Shown: positions 9,209 to 17,911, numbered from the stretch's first letter. The stretch: 64,000 bases of DNA from Geoalkalibacter halelectricus (GCF_025263685.1 NZ_CP092109.1:2109001-2173000), one strand, 5' to 3'. Numbers and translations are program-made. Notes: generated by a model from the sequence alone, not told the origin.

Positions 9209-10144
9209 CTAGCCCAAACCGCCCGGGGTGGCCTCATGCACGATGGCCAGCGCCTGCGCGAGGGCATCGGTGCGGCCGTCTAGCCAGTGGATGCCAAGGC
9301 CCTGGCGCTCCATGCGGCGAAAGAAAGTCTCCTGGCGCTTGGCAAACTGGCCGATGGCAATGGTTAATTGCCGCACCATGGCATCATAGGTCAGGGCGCC
9401 CTGGAGATGCTGGGCGATGAAGCGATATTCAAGGCCGTAGAATTCCAGCCGCGCCCAGGGCACGCCCGCGGCGTGCAGGTGCGCCACCTCCTCCACCAAC
9501 CCCTGATCGAGCCGTGCGTGCAGACGCTGCGCGATGCGGCGGCGCAGTTCCGCGCGCTCCCAGCGCACTCCCAGCACCAGGGGGGTGAGCCGGGGCAGAG
9601 GCGGCTGCTCAAGCGCGGCGGCTTGTTCGCCTGAAGCGATCTCGATGGCGCGAATCAGGCGTTCGCGGTCTTGCAGGTCGGTGGTGTTGTGCAGATCGGG
9701 TTTGAGGCGCCGCAGGCGCTCGCGCAGGGCGGCGTCGTCAAGGATTGCCAACCGGGTGCGTAGGGCGGGGTCGGGCGGGACTTCGACGAGGCGGTAGCCG
9801 CGCAGCACGGCATCGAGATACAGGCCGGTGCCGCCCACCAGCAGCGGCAGGCGGCCGCGTTGCCCAATGGCGGCAAAGGCGTCGTAAAAGGCGCGCTGAA
9901 ACGCAAAAACGCTGAACTCCTCGCCGGCAGCGGCGATGTCGATGAGGTGGTGGGGGATGTCGCCGTATTCGGCCAGATCCTTGCCGGTCCCCAGATCCAT
10001 GCCGCGAAACACCTGGCGCGAATCGGCGGAGATGATTTCGCCGTTGAGGCGGCGCGCCAGCTCCACCCCGAGGCGGGTTTTGCCCGAGGCGGTGGGGCCC
10101 AGAACCACCAGCAGGTTAAAAGAAAGGTCTTTGCGCGCAACCAT
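9209..10144 (-). CDS. miaA: tRNA dimethylallyltransferase
   Basis: This 311-residue enzyme transfers the dimethylallyl group to N6 of A37 in tRNAs that read UNN codons. The family signature is present: P-loop GPTASGKT at residues 17-24, the ISADSRQVF substrate loop, GTGKD, and VGGTGLYLDAVLRG. Length is normal for MiaA. The ATG at 10144 has an AAGGAC motif just upstream. It is transcribed divergently from the nucleotidyltransferase gene at 10,244. Confidence 0.96.
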   Translation of the reverse strand: MVARKDLSFNLLVVLGPTASGKTRLGVELARRLNGEIISADSRQVFRGMDLGTGKDLAEYGDIPHHLIDIAAAGEEFSVFAFQRAFYDAFAAIGQRGRLPLLVGGTGLYLDAVLRGYRLVEVPPDPALRTRLAILDDAALRERLRRLKPDLHNTTDLQDRERLIRAIEIASGEQAAALEQPPLPRLTPLVLGVRWERAELRRRIAQRLHARLDQGLVEEVAHLHAAGVPWARLEFYGLEYRFIAQHLQGALTYDAMVRQLTIAIGQFAKRQETFFRRMERQGLGIHWLDGRTDALAQALAIVHEATPGGLG

Positions 10145-10243
10145 GTCCTTGCCTTCCGTGCTGGGAGTGATTTAATTCTTTGCTGAGTGCGTTCTTTCTG
10201 CTACATTTGGCGCCGCGATGTCAACTGTCCATGACCTGCTGAA

Positions 10244-11536
10244 ATGACCATGGCCCCTTCTGATCCCAGCCCGCATTCCGAATGTTCCCCGGTGGTCGTG
10301 CCGCGCTCCGAGCACGGTATCTCCCGCAAACAGATCGACGAGGAAACGCTCAAAGTCATGTACCGGCTGCACCGCCACGGCTTCAAGGCCTACCTGGTGG
10401 GCGGCGGAGTGCGCGATCTGCTGCTGGGGCGCCGGCCCAAGGATTTCGACGTGGGTACCGACGCCACCCCCGATCAGGTGAAGAAGTTGTTTCGCAACTG
10501 TTTTCTGGTCGGGCGGCGTTTTCGCCTGGCGCATGTGCGCTTCGGCCGCGATAAGGTGGTGGAAGTGGCGACCTTCCGGCGCAAGCCAGCCGTCGGGGAA
10601 ATGCCCGCCGATCCCGAGGACCACTTTCGTTTTCAGGAAAACGTCTTCGGCTCGCCCTGCGAGGACGCTTTTCGGCGTGACTTCACCATCAACGCTCTGT
10701 TCTACGACATCGAAAACTTCAGCCTGATCGACTACGTGGGGGGATTGGAGGATCTGGCGGCGCGGCGCCTGCGGGTCATCGGCGAGCCCCTGGAGCGTTT
10801 CACCGAGGATCCGGTGCGCATGCTGCGTGCCCTGGAGTTTTGCGCCCGCCTGGACTTTCAGCTCGACGAGCAGGCGCGCGAGGGCATCTACCGTGCCGCG
10901 CCCCTGATCGCCGAGGCCGCGCCGGCGCGCATCCGCGAGGAACTCATGGAGCTCTTCCGCCACGGCGTGGCCGGTGCGGTGCTGCGCTCTGCCGCGGGCA
11001 TGGGCCTTCTGGAGCCCCTGCTGGCGGGTTTCGCGGGCGACGATCCGACCTTTGCCCTGCTTGAGCGCATCGACGCGGGCACTCGCGCGGGCGCTACGCC
11101 GGCGGAGCCCTTCGCCCTGGCCGCTCTCTATCTCAGCCGCTTCCTGCGGGTCTGCCCACCGAACCGCGAGGCGCCGGTCACCGAGGTGGTGCGCCTGGCC
11201 GGGCTGGTGCTTGCGCCCCACTGCGGATACTTCAGCATCGCCCGCGCCATCAGCCATCAGGCGCGCGAACTGCTGGTCGGCGTCTACCGCCTGACCCGCG
11301 GCCGTGGCCGGCGCGGGGAGCGGCGCCTGCTCACCAATCCCATGACGCCTTATGCGCTGGAACTGCTGAGCTTCTGGAGCGAGGCGACGGGGGAGTTTCG
11401 TCCGCTGGTCGGACAGTGGCGTGCAGCTCTGGGCGCCAAAGAACAGCCCGGCACCGCACCGCTCAAGGCCGCCCCGGCCAAACGCCGTCGCCGCCCGCGG
11501 CGGCGCAAACCCAGGTCCGGGCAAGCTCCGACCTGA
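10244..11536 (+). CDS. pcnB: Poly(A) polymerase / tRNA nucleotidyltransferase family protein
   Basis: A 430-residue class II nucleotidyltransferase. The head domain has LVGGGVRDLLLGRRPKDFDV with the catalytic Asp-x-Asp, then LVGRRFRLAHVRFG and EVATFR, which fit the PcnB-type poly(A) polymerase better than CCA-adding enzymes, and RRDFTINALFYD followed by the RNA-binding neck (DPVRMLRALEF). The C-terminal 25 residues are strongly basic (KRRRRPRRRKPR), as in many PcnB proteins. It would polyadenylate RNA 3' ends for decay; CCA addition cannot be excluded without a family tree. Confidence 0.85.
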   Translation: MTMAPSDPSPHSECSPVVVPRSEHGISRKQIDEETLKVMYRLHRHGFKAYLVGGGVRDLLLGRRPKDFDVGTDATPDQVKKLFRNCFLVGRRFRLAHVRFGRDKVVEVATFRRKPAVGEMPADPEDHFRFQENVFGSPCEDAFRRDFTINALFYDIENFSLIDYVGGLEDLAARRLRVIGEPLERFTEDPVRMLRALEFCARLDFQLDEQAREGIYRAAPLIAEAAPARIREELMELFRHGVAGAVLRSAAGMGLLEPLLAGFAGDDPTFALLERIDAGTRAGATPAEPFALAALYLSRFLRVCPPNREAPVTEVVRLAGLVLAPHCGYFSIARAISHQARELLVGVYRLTRGRGRRGERRLLTNPMTPYALELLSFWSEATGEFRPLVGQWRAALGAKEQPGTAPLKAAPAKRRRRPRRRKPRSGQAPT

Positions 11537-11547
11537 AAAAGCCAAAT

Positions 11548-11640
11548 CGGGTTCACCGCAGAGGGCGCGAAGGGCGCGGAGAGCCATTTAGATTTTCTTA
11601 TGCGACTTCTCTGCGTTCTCGGCGCTGAGATCTATTGCCT
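11548..11640. repeat. Dispersed hairpin repeat, single copy
   Basis: The stretch begins TTCACCGCAGAGGGCGCG and ends with a partly complementary arm (CTCTGCGTTCTCGGCGCTGA), so it forms an imperfect long hairpin. It is of the same type as the tandem pair at 39,437-39,692. It fills the gap between two convergent genes. Confidence 0.6.
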
Positions 11641-11650
11641 TGTCGGTTCC

Positions 11651-12406
11651 TCACGAAAGCTGCGCCACAAAATCCGCAATTTCCCCAAAATACTCCCGCT
11701 GGTTGACGAACATGAGGTTGTTGTGATCGCCGCGCGCGAAGATGCGCAGGCGTTTGGGGCCGCCGGCCCAGGCGTGCAGGCGCTCGCCGTGGCTGACGTC
11801 GACCAGGCTGTCGCCGCGTGCGTGCATCACCAGGGTGTGACCCGGGTAGGAGGCCATTTTGCTTCTCTGGTCGAGGCGTTCGGCGACCGCCGCCGCCAGT
11901 TGTTGCGGGCTGACGCCCAGCTCGCCGGGGCTCAGGCGCAGCAGCAGGCGTTCGAGGACGTCGGCGACCGCGCTCTCCAGAATCAGTCCGGCAATATCGG
12001 GAAACAGGGAGACGCCGTGGACGGCGAACAGCGAACCCACCGAGCGACCGAACAGGATCAGGCGCTCGGGCGGGGTGTCGGCGGCGCGGATCAGTGCCGC
12101 GACGTCATCGAGCATGGCGCCGAGCAGCGGGCGCGAGGTTGAGCCGCCGTAGCCGCGAAACTCCGCCACCAGGCAATTGAGCCCCAGGTCGGCCATGACC
12201 TCGGGAAATCCCTCGCTCCAGTCGGCGGCGACTTCGCCGTTGCCGTGAAAATGCACCAGGGTGAAGCCCTGGGGGTGGGGACGATGATAATGGCAGGCCA
12301 GGCGCGCGTCGCCCGCCTCGACCCAAAAGGGCGCGGCGACGGAATCGGGGCGCGGAAAGAAGTACCGCGCGGCAATTAGAGGGTGGTTGAGCAGATCCGC
12401 AGTCAT
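11651..12406 (-). CDS. Alpha/beta hydrolase
   Basis: A 251-residue cytosolic hydrolase of the YqkD/FrsA-like or BAAT-like type. It has an oxyanion-side LVHFHGNGEVA, a nucleophile elbow LFGRSVGSLF (GxSxG with Ser at about residue 142), an acid-site region HARGDSLVDVSHG and a catalytic His in FARGDHNNLMF. There is no signal peptide. The gene is transcribed divergently from folA, with 53 bp between the start codons. The natural ester or peptide substrate is unknown. Confidence 0.85.
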   Translation of the reverse strand: MTADLLNHPLIAARYFFPRPDSVAAPFWVEAGDARLACHYHRPHPQGFTLVHFHGNGEVAADWSEGFPEVMADLGLNCLVAEFRGYGGSTSRPLLGAMLDDVAALIRAADTPPERLILFGRSVGSLFAVHGVSLFPDIAGLILESAVADVLERLLLRLSPGELGVSPQQLAAAVAERLDQRSKMASYPGHTLVMHARGDSLVDVSHGERLHAWAGGPKRLRIFARGDHNNLMFVNQREYFGEIADFVAQLS

Positions 12407-12424
12407 GAGCTTGCTCCCAAGATT

Positions 12425-12453
12425 TTGCCTTCCGGGGTAATCCGGGCTATAAC
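12425..12453 (+). promoter_or_regulatory. folA promoter
   Basis: TTGCCT and TATAAC are separated by exactly 17 bp. The -10 box ends six bases before the folA ATG (12,460), so the transcript should begin at or within a base or two of the start codon. Confidence 0.55.
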
Positions 12454-12459
12454 AGAGCT

Positions 12460-12969
12460 ATGGAAATCACGCCGGCCCGTTCCGGGGAAAAAATCATCAT
12501 CGCCGCGCTGGGCGAGAACGGCGTCATCGGGCGCGACGGCGGCCTGCCCTGGGATGTGCCGGAGGATCGCCGCCTGTTTCGCGCACTGACCCTGGGTCAT
12601 GCCCTGATCATGGGGCGGCGAACCTTCGCCTCCCTTGGCCGGCCCCTCGACGGGCGACTGAATCTGGTCATCAGCCGTACCCTGGCGCCGCGCCCGGATC
12701 TGGTGGTCTGCCCGGATTTTCCCGCCGCTCTGGCGCGGGCCGAAGCCTCGGGTCGGGCGATTTTCTTCATCGGCGGCGCCGCCGTCTATCGCCAGGCCTT
12801 GCCCCTGGCCGAGCGCATGATCCTCTCGCGCATCCCGGGATCTTTTGCCGGGGACACCTTTTTTCCTTCCTTTTGCCCCGCTGCCTGGCGCCTGGTCGAC
12901 GAGCAGCAGCGGGGCGCCTTTATTCTTCAAGTTTATCGGGCGGTTGCAACTCAACAGCACCATGGATAG
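12460..12969 (+). CDS. folA: Dihydrofolate reductase
   Basis: This 169-residue protein reduces dihydrofolate to tetrahydrofolate with NADPH. Family residues are clear: IIAALGENGVIGRDGGLPWDVPEDRRLF (substrate and cofactor loop), IMGRRTFASLG with the following LDGRLNLVISR, and the GGAAVYRQALPLA loop near residue 110. Length is normal. No Shine-Dalgarno sequence precedes the ATG, and the promoter abuts the start. Its stop codon lies inside dispersed-repeat copy B. Confidence 0.95.
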   Translation: MEITPARSGEKIIIAALGENGVIGRDGGLPWDVPEDRRLFRALTLGHALIMGRRTFASLGRPLDGRLNLVISRTLAPRPDLVVCPDFPAALARAEASGRAIFFIGGAAVYRQALPLAERMILSRIPGSFAGDTFFPSFCPAAWRLVDEQQRGAFILQVYRAVATQQHHG

Positions 12970-12985
12970 CCCGACAGCCTCCTAG
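12961..12985. repeat. Dispersed repeat, copy B (short)
   Basis: CATGGATAGCCCGACAGCC followed by TCCTAG matches the core of copies A and C with one substitution. It spans the convergent junction of folA and the Cys-rich gene and supplies the stop codons of both (TAG at 12,967 on plus, TAG at 12,984 on minus). Confidence 0.6.
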
Positions 12986-13182
12986 AGCGGCATGGGATTG
13001 CACAGGTCGCGGCGCTGGTCGGCGTAGGCGCCGCAGTTGCGGCACAAAAAGGCCGGATTCCGGGAGCGCTCGGAAACTTCGCGGCTGCGGCCCTGCTCCA
13101 TGAGGATGCACAGGTGCTCCGAGTGCTGCTGCGCGGAGGTGCATTCGTTGTAGGTGGGTTCCTGGTCGGTATTCGGTGTCAT
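12982..13182 (-). CDS. Small cysteine-rich protein
   Basis: A 66-residue protein starting at an ATG with a GGAGG ribosome-binding site a few bases upstream; the frame is open further up but without that signal. It has a Cys at about residue 10, a second in HLCILMEQG and a CxxC plus a later Cys at the C-terminus (LCRNCGAYADQRRDLC), suggesting a bound zinc or other metal. I do not recognise a named family. The stop codon falls in repeat copy B. Confidence 0.65.
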   Translation of the reverse strand: MTPNTDQEPTYNECTSAQQHSEHLCILMEQGRSREVSERSRNPAFLCRNCGAYADQRRDLCNPMPL

Positions 13183-13275
13183 GGACGCCTCCTCCGAAAC
13201 GGGTTCGGAGAAACTATAGCACCGGCCGACGCGGGGGTCCAATCTACCCCGGGCGTTCTGCCGGGGGTGGGCTTT

Positions 13276-14133
13276 TCAGGTGGGCAGCAGGGGGCGGCGA
13301 TAGGCGTCGTTGAGCAGTTGGGCGCAGCCGGCGTAGAAGGCCAGCAGGGCGGTTAGTACCCCTTGCCAGCCGGCTAGTTGATCCAGGGCGGGCGAGGCAA
13401 TGGTTTCGCTGAGGGCCAGCAGAAACAGAAACAGGCTTAGATTGGCAAAGATCAGCGGTAGCAGGCGACCCAGGCGCAGGGCGGCAAAGAACAGCACGAC
13501 GCCGAACAGAACCCAGAACGCCAGGTAGGAAGTCAGTGCCAGGGAGGAGGGCAAATCTCCAATCCCGGCGCGAGGCAGGGCCAGCATGCCCACCAGGGTC
13601 AGCCAGAACAGACCCCAGGCGCAAAAGGCGGTGGCGACAAGGCTCTGGTTGCGGCGCCAGGCGAAAATGCCGGAGAGAACCTGCGCCAGGCCGCCGTAAA
13701 ACAACCCCAGGGCGAGGGTCAGGGCATCGAGGGGCAGCAGGGCGGCTTGCTGCGCGGCGAGTAAAAAAATGTTCATGCCCGCGCCGAGCAGGCCCAGGGT
13801 CGCGGGCGCGGCGTTTGCGGCCTGCGCCGTGCCGCGGGACAAGGCGGCCGCGCCGGAGGTCCGGTTCAGGGCGAGAGTGGCGCTCTGGGGATGGGCTGCC
13901 GGGGCGGTGTCCATTTGCCGAGCGGCCTGGGGAGGACAGTCCCCACGCGGGCGCTGCCCACCGCGCCCCGAGGAAAAGCCGGCCCGCAGCTGCTGAAAGC
14001 GGGGGCACTGGGTATGCTGAGCGCGGCAAAAGCGAATGATCTGATGCACATCCGAGGGCGAAATGTATCCGCACCCGACATCGCACAGGTCTTCATCCAC
14101 GCCGAAATAGGGACAGATGATGTCATCCGTCAT
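13276..14133 (-). CDS. GPR1/FUN34/YaaH (SatP) acetate-permease-like protein with N-terminal Cys cluster
   Basis: A 285-residue protein in two parts. Residues about 1-50 carry six Cys (CPYFG, LCDVGCGY, FCRAQ, QCPRF), an arrangement suited to metal binding. From about residue 105 there are six transmembrane helices with features of the acetate/succinate permease family (TLGLLGAGMNIF, GLFYGGLAQVLSGIFAWRR, FCAWGLFW). Known SatP proteins are about 190 residues and lack the Cys cluster. The region between is low-complexity Ala/Pro/Arg. A sigma-54-type promoter and an inverted repeat lie upstream, next to a sigma-54 regulator gene. Acetate transport is inferred from family membership. Confidence 0.75.
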   Translation of the reverse strand: MTDDIICPYFGVDEDLCDVGCGYISPSDVHQIIRFCRAQHTQCPRFQQLRAGFSSGRGGQRPRGDCPPQAARQMDTAPAAHPQSATLALNRTSGAAALSRGTAQAANAAPATLGLLGAGMNIFLLAAQQAALLPLDALTLALGLFYGGLAQVLSGIFAWRRNQSLVATAFCAWGLFWLTLVGMLALPRAGIGDLPSSLALTSYLAFWVLFGVVLFFAALRLGRLLPLIFANLSLFLFLLALSETIASPALDQLAGWQGVLTALLAFYAGCAQLLNDAYRRPLLPT

Positions 14134-14154
14134 GACCGCACCGCTTTCTCTCGT

Positions 14155-14170
14155 CGCTCCGTTTGCGCCA
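14155..14170 (-). promoter_or_regulatory. Sigma-54 (-24/-12) promoter candidate for the acetate-permease-like gene
   Basis: On the minus strand TGGCGCAAACGGAGC has the invariant GG and GC with ten bases between them. The -24 half fits TGGCRC well; the -12 half (GAGC instead of TTGC) is weak. The predicted start lies about 11 bases from the ATG at 14,133. Confidence 0.45.
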
Positions 14171-14206
14171 GGGTTCGGGGGCCTCTTGAAGGGTTAAGGC
14201 AGCAAG

Positions 14207-14250
14207 AGATATTCCATTTTCCAAAAATGGCTATGGAAAACGGAATATCT
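14207..14250. promoter_or_regulatory. Inverted repeat, probable activator binding site
   Basis: Arms AGATATTCCATTTTCCA (14,207-14,223) and TGGAAAACGGAATATCT (14,234-14,250) pair at 16 of 17 positions around a 10-bp spacer. The centre lies about 85 bp upstream of the predicted sigma-54 start, a usual place for an NtrC-type enhancer site. A second, mutually exclusive hairpin CCATTTT-cca-AAAATGG sits inside the left arm and spacer. Confidence 0.55.
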
Positions 14251-14521
14251 TATTTACTTCGAGTGGTTAGGGGAGAGGCGAGGGCGCGGTGAGAGAGGCT
14301 GTTTCGCACCCGTGCGAATCAGCCGCCCCGTTGATTGGATCTGGCAGGGAGGCGATTGTTCCTAAAAAAAACCTGTTATTTAAGAGGCTTGCCCTTGGGC
14401 GCCGGGAGGAGCCTGGGGTTTTGCAGATTTGCAAACCCGCTTTTTGCGCCCGTGCAGTTGCGCCGCGGTCGCCTGCGGCGCCTGGCGCCCCCAAGGGGGG
14501 CCGCAAGCCCTGGAAGCGGGG

Positions 14522-15898
14522 TCAGAGATAGTCGTCCTTGCGCAGGTCGTATTTCTTGAGCTTGCGGTAGATGGTGGCCATGTTCATGCCGGCGCGCCGC
14601 GCCGCGATCTCGACATTGCCCTGGGTCTTGCGCAGCAACTCCTTGAGGTAGCTGATTTCAAACTCGGCCATGGCGCTGGAATAATCGCTGTCGTCGGCGC
14701 GCTCCGCGGGCGCTGCCTCATCGACCTCGATGAACTGGGCGAGCACCGGCAGAGTGATGTAGTCGCCGTCCTCCATGGCGACGGCCGCTTCGATCACGTT
14801 GCGCAACTGGCGGATGTTGCCCGGCCAGGAAAATTCCGTCACCGCCTCCAGGGCCTCGGCGGAGAGCCCCTTGATCTGGGTGGCGAATTTCTCGTTCTGC
14901 TGATGGATGAAATGATCGACCAGCAGGGCGATATCGGCCTTGCGGTCGCGCAGGGGCGGCAGGTGGATGTTGACGACGTTGAGGCGGTAATAGAGGTCCT
15001 CGCGAAACTGGCCCTGCTTGACGCCTTCGCGCAGATCGGCATTGGTCGCAGAGAGGATGCGCACATCGACCTTGGTCGGTACGGTGTCGCCGATGCGGCG
15101 GAATTCCTGCTCCTGGAGAAACCGCAGCAGGGTTTTCTGCACGTTCATGGGCAGATTGCCCACCTCGTCGAGAAACAGGGTGCCGCCGTCGGCGGCCTTG
15201 AGCAGGCCCTCGCGGTCCTCGGCGGCGCCGGTGAAGGCGCCCTTTTTGTAGCCGAACAGCTCGCTTTCCAGAACCGATTCGGGCAGCGCGCCGCAGTTGA
15301 TGGCGACAAAACGCTTGTCCCGGCGCGGCGAGTTGTAGTGCACCGCCTGGGCGATGAGTTCCTTGCCGGTGCCCGATTCGCCGGTGATGAGGATCGAGGT
15401 GTCGCGGATGGCGAGTTTCTCGACTTTGTCGAGCACCGCACCCAGCTTCTGCGAGGTGCCGATGATGTTGTCGAAGCGAAAGCGCCCGGCGATCTCCTCG
15501 CGCAGGTTTTGATTTTCGGCGCTCAGTTCGAGCTGGCGCAGGGCGTTTTTCACCCGAAACAGCAGCTCGTCGGGCTCGAAGGGTTTGGTCACCATGTCGT
15601 AGGCGCCGCGGCGCATGGCCTGAATGGACATCTCCACGGTGGCATGGGCGGTGATGATGATGACCGGGATGCCGGGATCCTTGTCCTTGACCTGCTGGAG
15701 CACCTCGATGCCGGTCATCTCCGGCATGCGGATGTCGGTGATCACCAGATCGTAGCGTCCGGCGGCGAAATCGCGCATGGCCAAGGTGGGGCGGTTGTAG
15801 GCCTGCACGGCATAGCCTTCGTCGCCCAGCACCGCTTCGAGCATGCGGCACAGGCCTTCCTCGTCGTCAATGAGCAGAATCTTGGGTTTTCGCGTCAC
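14522..15898 (-). CDS. Sigma-54-dependent response regulator (NtrC family)
   Basis: A 458-residue activator with the classical three domains: receiver (residues 5-120; acidic pocket DDE at 11-13, phospho-acceptor Asp 55 in VITDIRMP, Lys in TKPFEP), AAA+ ATPase (Walker A GESGTGKE, GAFTGA loop for sigma-54 contact, LFLDEVGNLP), and a C-terminal Fis-type helix-turn-helix (GNVEIAARRAGMNMATIYRKL). It overlaps the upstream kinase gene by 4 bp, so the two form a cognate pair. The nearest plausible target is the permease-like gene that follows, which has a sigma-54-type promoter. Confidence 0.95.
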   Translation of the reverse strand: MTRKPKILLIDDEEGLCRMLEAVLGDEGYAVQAYNRPTLAMRDFAAGRYDLVITDIRMPEMTGIEVLQQVKDKDPGIPVIIITAHATVEMSIQAMRRGAYDMVTKPFEPDELLFRVKNALRQLELSAENQNLREEIAGRFRFDNIIGTSQKLGAVLDKVEKLAIRDTSILITGESGTGKELIAQAVHYNSPRRDKRFVAINCGALPESVLESELFGYKKGAFTGAAEDREGLLKAADGGTLFLDEVGNLPMNVQKTLLRFLQEQEFRRIGDTVPTKVDVRILSATNADLREGVKQGQFREDLYYRLNVVNIHLPPLRDRKADIALLVDHFIHQQNEKFATQIKGLSAEALEAVTEFSWPGNIRQLRNVIEAAVAMEDGDYITLPVLAQFIEVDEAAPAERADDSDYSSAMAEFEISYLKELLRKTQGNVEIAARRAGMNMATIYRKLKKYDLRKDDYL

Positions 15899-17871
15899 AG
15901 GTCATAGCCTTCCTGAGCCAGGGCGGGCAGACGTACCAGTACTCGGGTGCCGCGCCCCGGCTCGCTGTCGATGTGGATTTCGCCCTGATGCAGCTCGATG
16001 ATCTGGCGGGTGATGGCCAGGCCCAGGCCGGTGCCGCGCGGACGTGTGGTGAAGAAGGGTTCGAAGATCTTTTCCAGATACTCGGGCGGAATGCCGCTGC
16101 CGGTATCGGCGAAGCTCAATTCCACGAAGCCGTCGGCGGACAGGCAGGTGCCCACCACCAGGTCGCCGCCCTCGGGCATGGCGGCGCCGGCGTTGAGGAT
16201 CAGGTTGATGGCCACCTGCCTGATCTGGTCGCCGTCGACCATCACCCGCGGCAGGTCGGGGGCAAAGGCCTTGCGCACCCGTACCTGATGCATGTCGGTG
16301 TGGTTGGCGGCGAAGTCGACGATTTGTTCGAGCAACTGGTTGAGGTCGGTCTCCTCCAGGGCCGGCTTGGGGGTGCGCGCATAATTGAGCAGATCCTGCA
16401 CGATCTTCTTGCAGCGCTTGCTTTCGCGCTTGATCTCATGGACGTATTTGAACTTCGGATCATCGGGGTCGAGCTTGCCCTCGAGGTAGGCGGCATAGCC
16501 CAGGATCACCCCCAGGGGGTTGTTGATTTCGTGGGCCACGCCCGAGGAAAGCACGCCGAGGGAGGCCATTTTGCCCTGTTGCGAGAGGCTCGCCTCCATT
16601 TCCTGGTTGCGCTTCATGATCTCGGTCATGCGGTTGAAGGCGGCGGCCAGTTCGCCCAGTTCGTCCTGGCTTTCCACCTGCATTTTGGCGTCGAGGCGCC
16701 CGCGCCGCACCTGGCGGATCACCTCGATCATGTGATGAATCGGATTGGTGAGCACCTGAGCGGCCACGAATACCAGGAGGACGGCGGTGGCGCCGACGAA
16801 AAACGTCAGAATGAAAAGGCTGCCGAGAATGCGCGTCTTGATGAGTTTGGCTTCCTCGAAGAACTCATCCTCGTAGGAGCCTACCGCCACGATCCAGTCC
16901 CAGGGCTTGAAATAGAGATAGCGCACGATCTTCATGCGCGGCAGCGAGTCGTTCGCGCCGCGCCAGGGATAGCGAATCCAGCCGTTTTTGTTCTCGGTCA
17001 TCTCGCGCACGAAAAAGTTGCCGGTGAAATCGGTGCGCTCGGCGATGTTGAGGCCCTCGTCCTCGGGATGTATGTGCAGGGTTCCCCTGGTGTCCATGCA
17101 GTAAATGTAGCCGGTGCGCCCCACCCGCTTGCTCTGGATTTTTTGCTTGAGATCGGCGAAGGAGCGCCGTTCGAAGGCCAGATCCTCGTAGGTTTCCTCC
17201 AGATAGCCGGTGGCGGCGATGATCCAATCCCACTCGGGAAAATAGCGATAGGCGGCCAATTTCTGGCGCGGTGTCTGATCGCCGAGCAGTTCGTTGCGCC
17301 AGGGGTAGACGATGAACAGCACCTGGCCCGGCGGCGCGCGCAGGGCGGCGCGGGACATGGCGCGGATGAAGTAGCGGCCGGCCTGATCCTGTTCGTCGTA
17401 GATGTTGTCGCCCTCGCGCGCCGGGTGGGCGGTGAGCTGTCCCTGGCTGGTCATGGCGAAGATGTAGCCGCTCTGGCCGATGCTGACCTGTTTGAGGGCG
17501 CGGGCCGCCTCGCTGCGCGCCCGGTTCAGGCTGACTTCGCCGCTCAGATATTGGGCGTGGTGGGATTCGGCCAGGCTGTAGGCCAGATCCGCCAGGGTGC
17601 GCAATTCGTTGCGCACCGCCTGGCGTTTGTCTTCCTTGTAGACCTGAAACTGCTTGTGGTGGGCGTCGAGCAGATCGAGGGTGAAGCGCGCCATGTGGTC
17701 AAGGTCGTCCTTACTGGCCTTGGTGATGCCGCGATAGGCCTGCTGGTAGCTGATGTAGCCGATCACCCCGCCGACCACGAAGATCGGCAGCACCACCAGG
17801 GGCAGAACCACCACCAGCATCTTCCAGCGCAGTTTGAGATTGACGACGAAGTTGAATATTAGGCCGCGCAT
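15895..17871 (-). CDS. Cache-domain sensor histidine kinase
   Basis: A 658-residue membrane kinase. TM1 is at residues 17-40; the long extracytoplasmic region to about residue 320 has two related Cache-like halves ([19 protein letters not shown] and [20 protein letters not shown]), i.e. a double Cache ligand sensor. TM2 at about 330-355 is followed by HAMP, a HisKA helix ([16 protein letters not shown], phospho-acceptor His) and HATPase_c (N box [12 protein letters not shown]1 DTGSGIP, G2 GTGLGLAI). The start at 17,871 was chosen because the upstream extension is non-membrane, low-complexity sequence. Double Cache domains often bind small organic acids or amino acids; the neighbouring malonyl-CoA decarboxylase and acetate-permease-like genes make a carboxylate ligand plausible. 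Confidence 0.92.
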   Translation of the reverse strand: MRGLIFNFVVNLKLRWKMLVVVLPLVVLPIFVVGGVIGYISYQQAYRGITKASKDDLDHMARFTLDLLDAHHKQFQVYKEDKRQAVRNELRTLADLAYSLAESHHAQYLSGEVSLNRARSEAARALKQVSIGQSGYIFAMTSQGQLTAHPAREGDNIYDEQDQAGRYFIRAMSRAALRAPPGQVLFIVYPWRNELLGDQTPRQKLAAYRYFPEWDWIIAATGYLEETYEDLAFERRSFADLKQKIQSKRVGRTGYIYCMDTRGTLHIHPEDEGLNIAERTDFTGNFFVREMTENKNGWIRYPWRGANDSLPRMKIVRYLYFKPWDWIVAVGSYEDEFFEEAKLIKTRILGSLFILTFFVGATAVLLVFVAAQVLTNPIHHMIEVIRQVRRGRLDAKMQVESQDELGELAAAFNRMTEIMKRNQEMEASLSQQGKMASLGVLSSGVAHEINNPLGVILGYAAYLEGKLDPDDPKFKYVHEIKRESKRCKKIVQDLLNYARTPKPALEETDLNQLLEQIVDFAANHTDMHQVRVRKAFAPDLPRVMVDGDQIRQVAINLILNAGAAMPEGGDLVVGTCLSADGFVELSFADTGSGIPPEYLEKIFEPFFTTRPRGTGLGLAITRQIIELHQGEIHIDSEPGRGTRVLVRLPALAQEGYDL

Positions 17872-17911
17872 GGTCCCTGTATCCGGACGAGGGGTTGAAA
17901 AGAGGCGCTGT

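Larger units (their letters stand above)
14134..14521. other. 388-bp intergenic region with regulatory structure
   Basis: No gene is supported here. The right-to-left order is: 3' end of the response regulator, GC-rich hairpin-forming sequence at 14,440-14,510, a small perfect palindrome TTCGCAC-cc-GTGCGAA at 14,303-14,318, a 17-bp inverted repeat at 14,207-14,250, and a -24/-12-like promoter at 14,155-14,170. Confidence 0.7.

Noticed and set aside
15973-17862. A 629-residue plus-strand frame opposite the Cache kinase
   Set aside because: The kinase on the minus strand has intact HisKA and HATPase motifs; the opposite frame has none.
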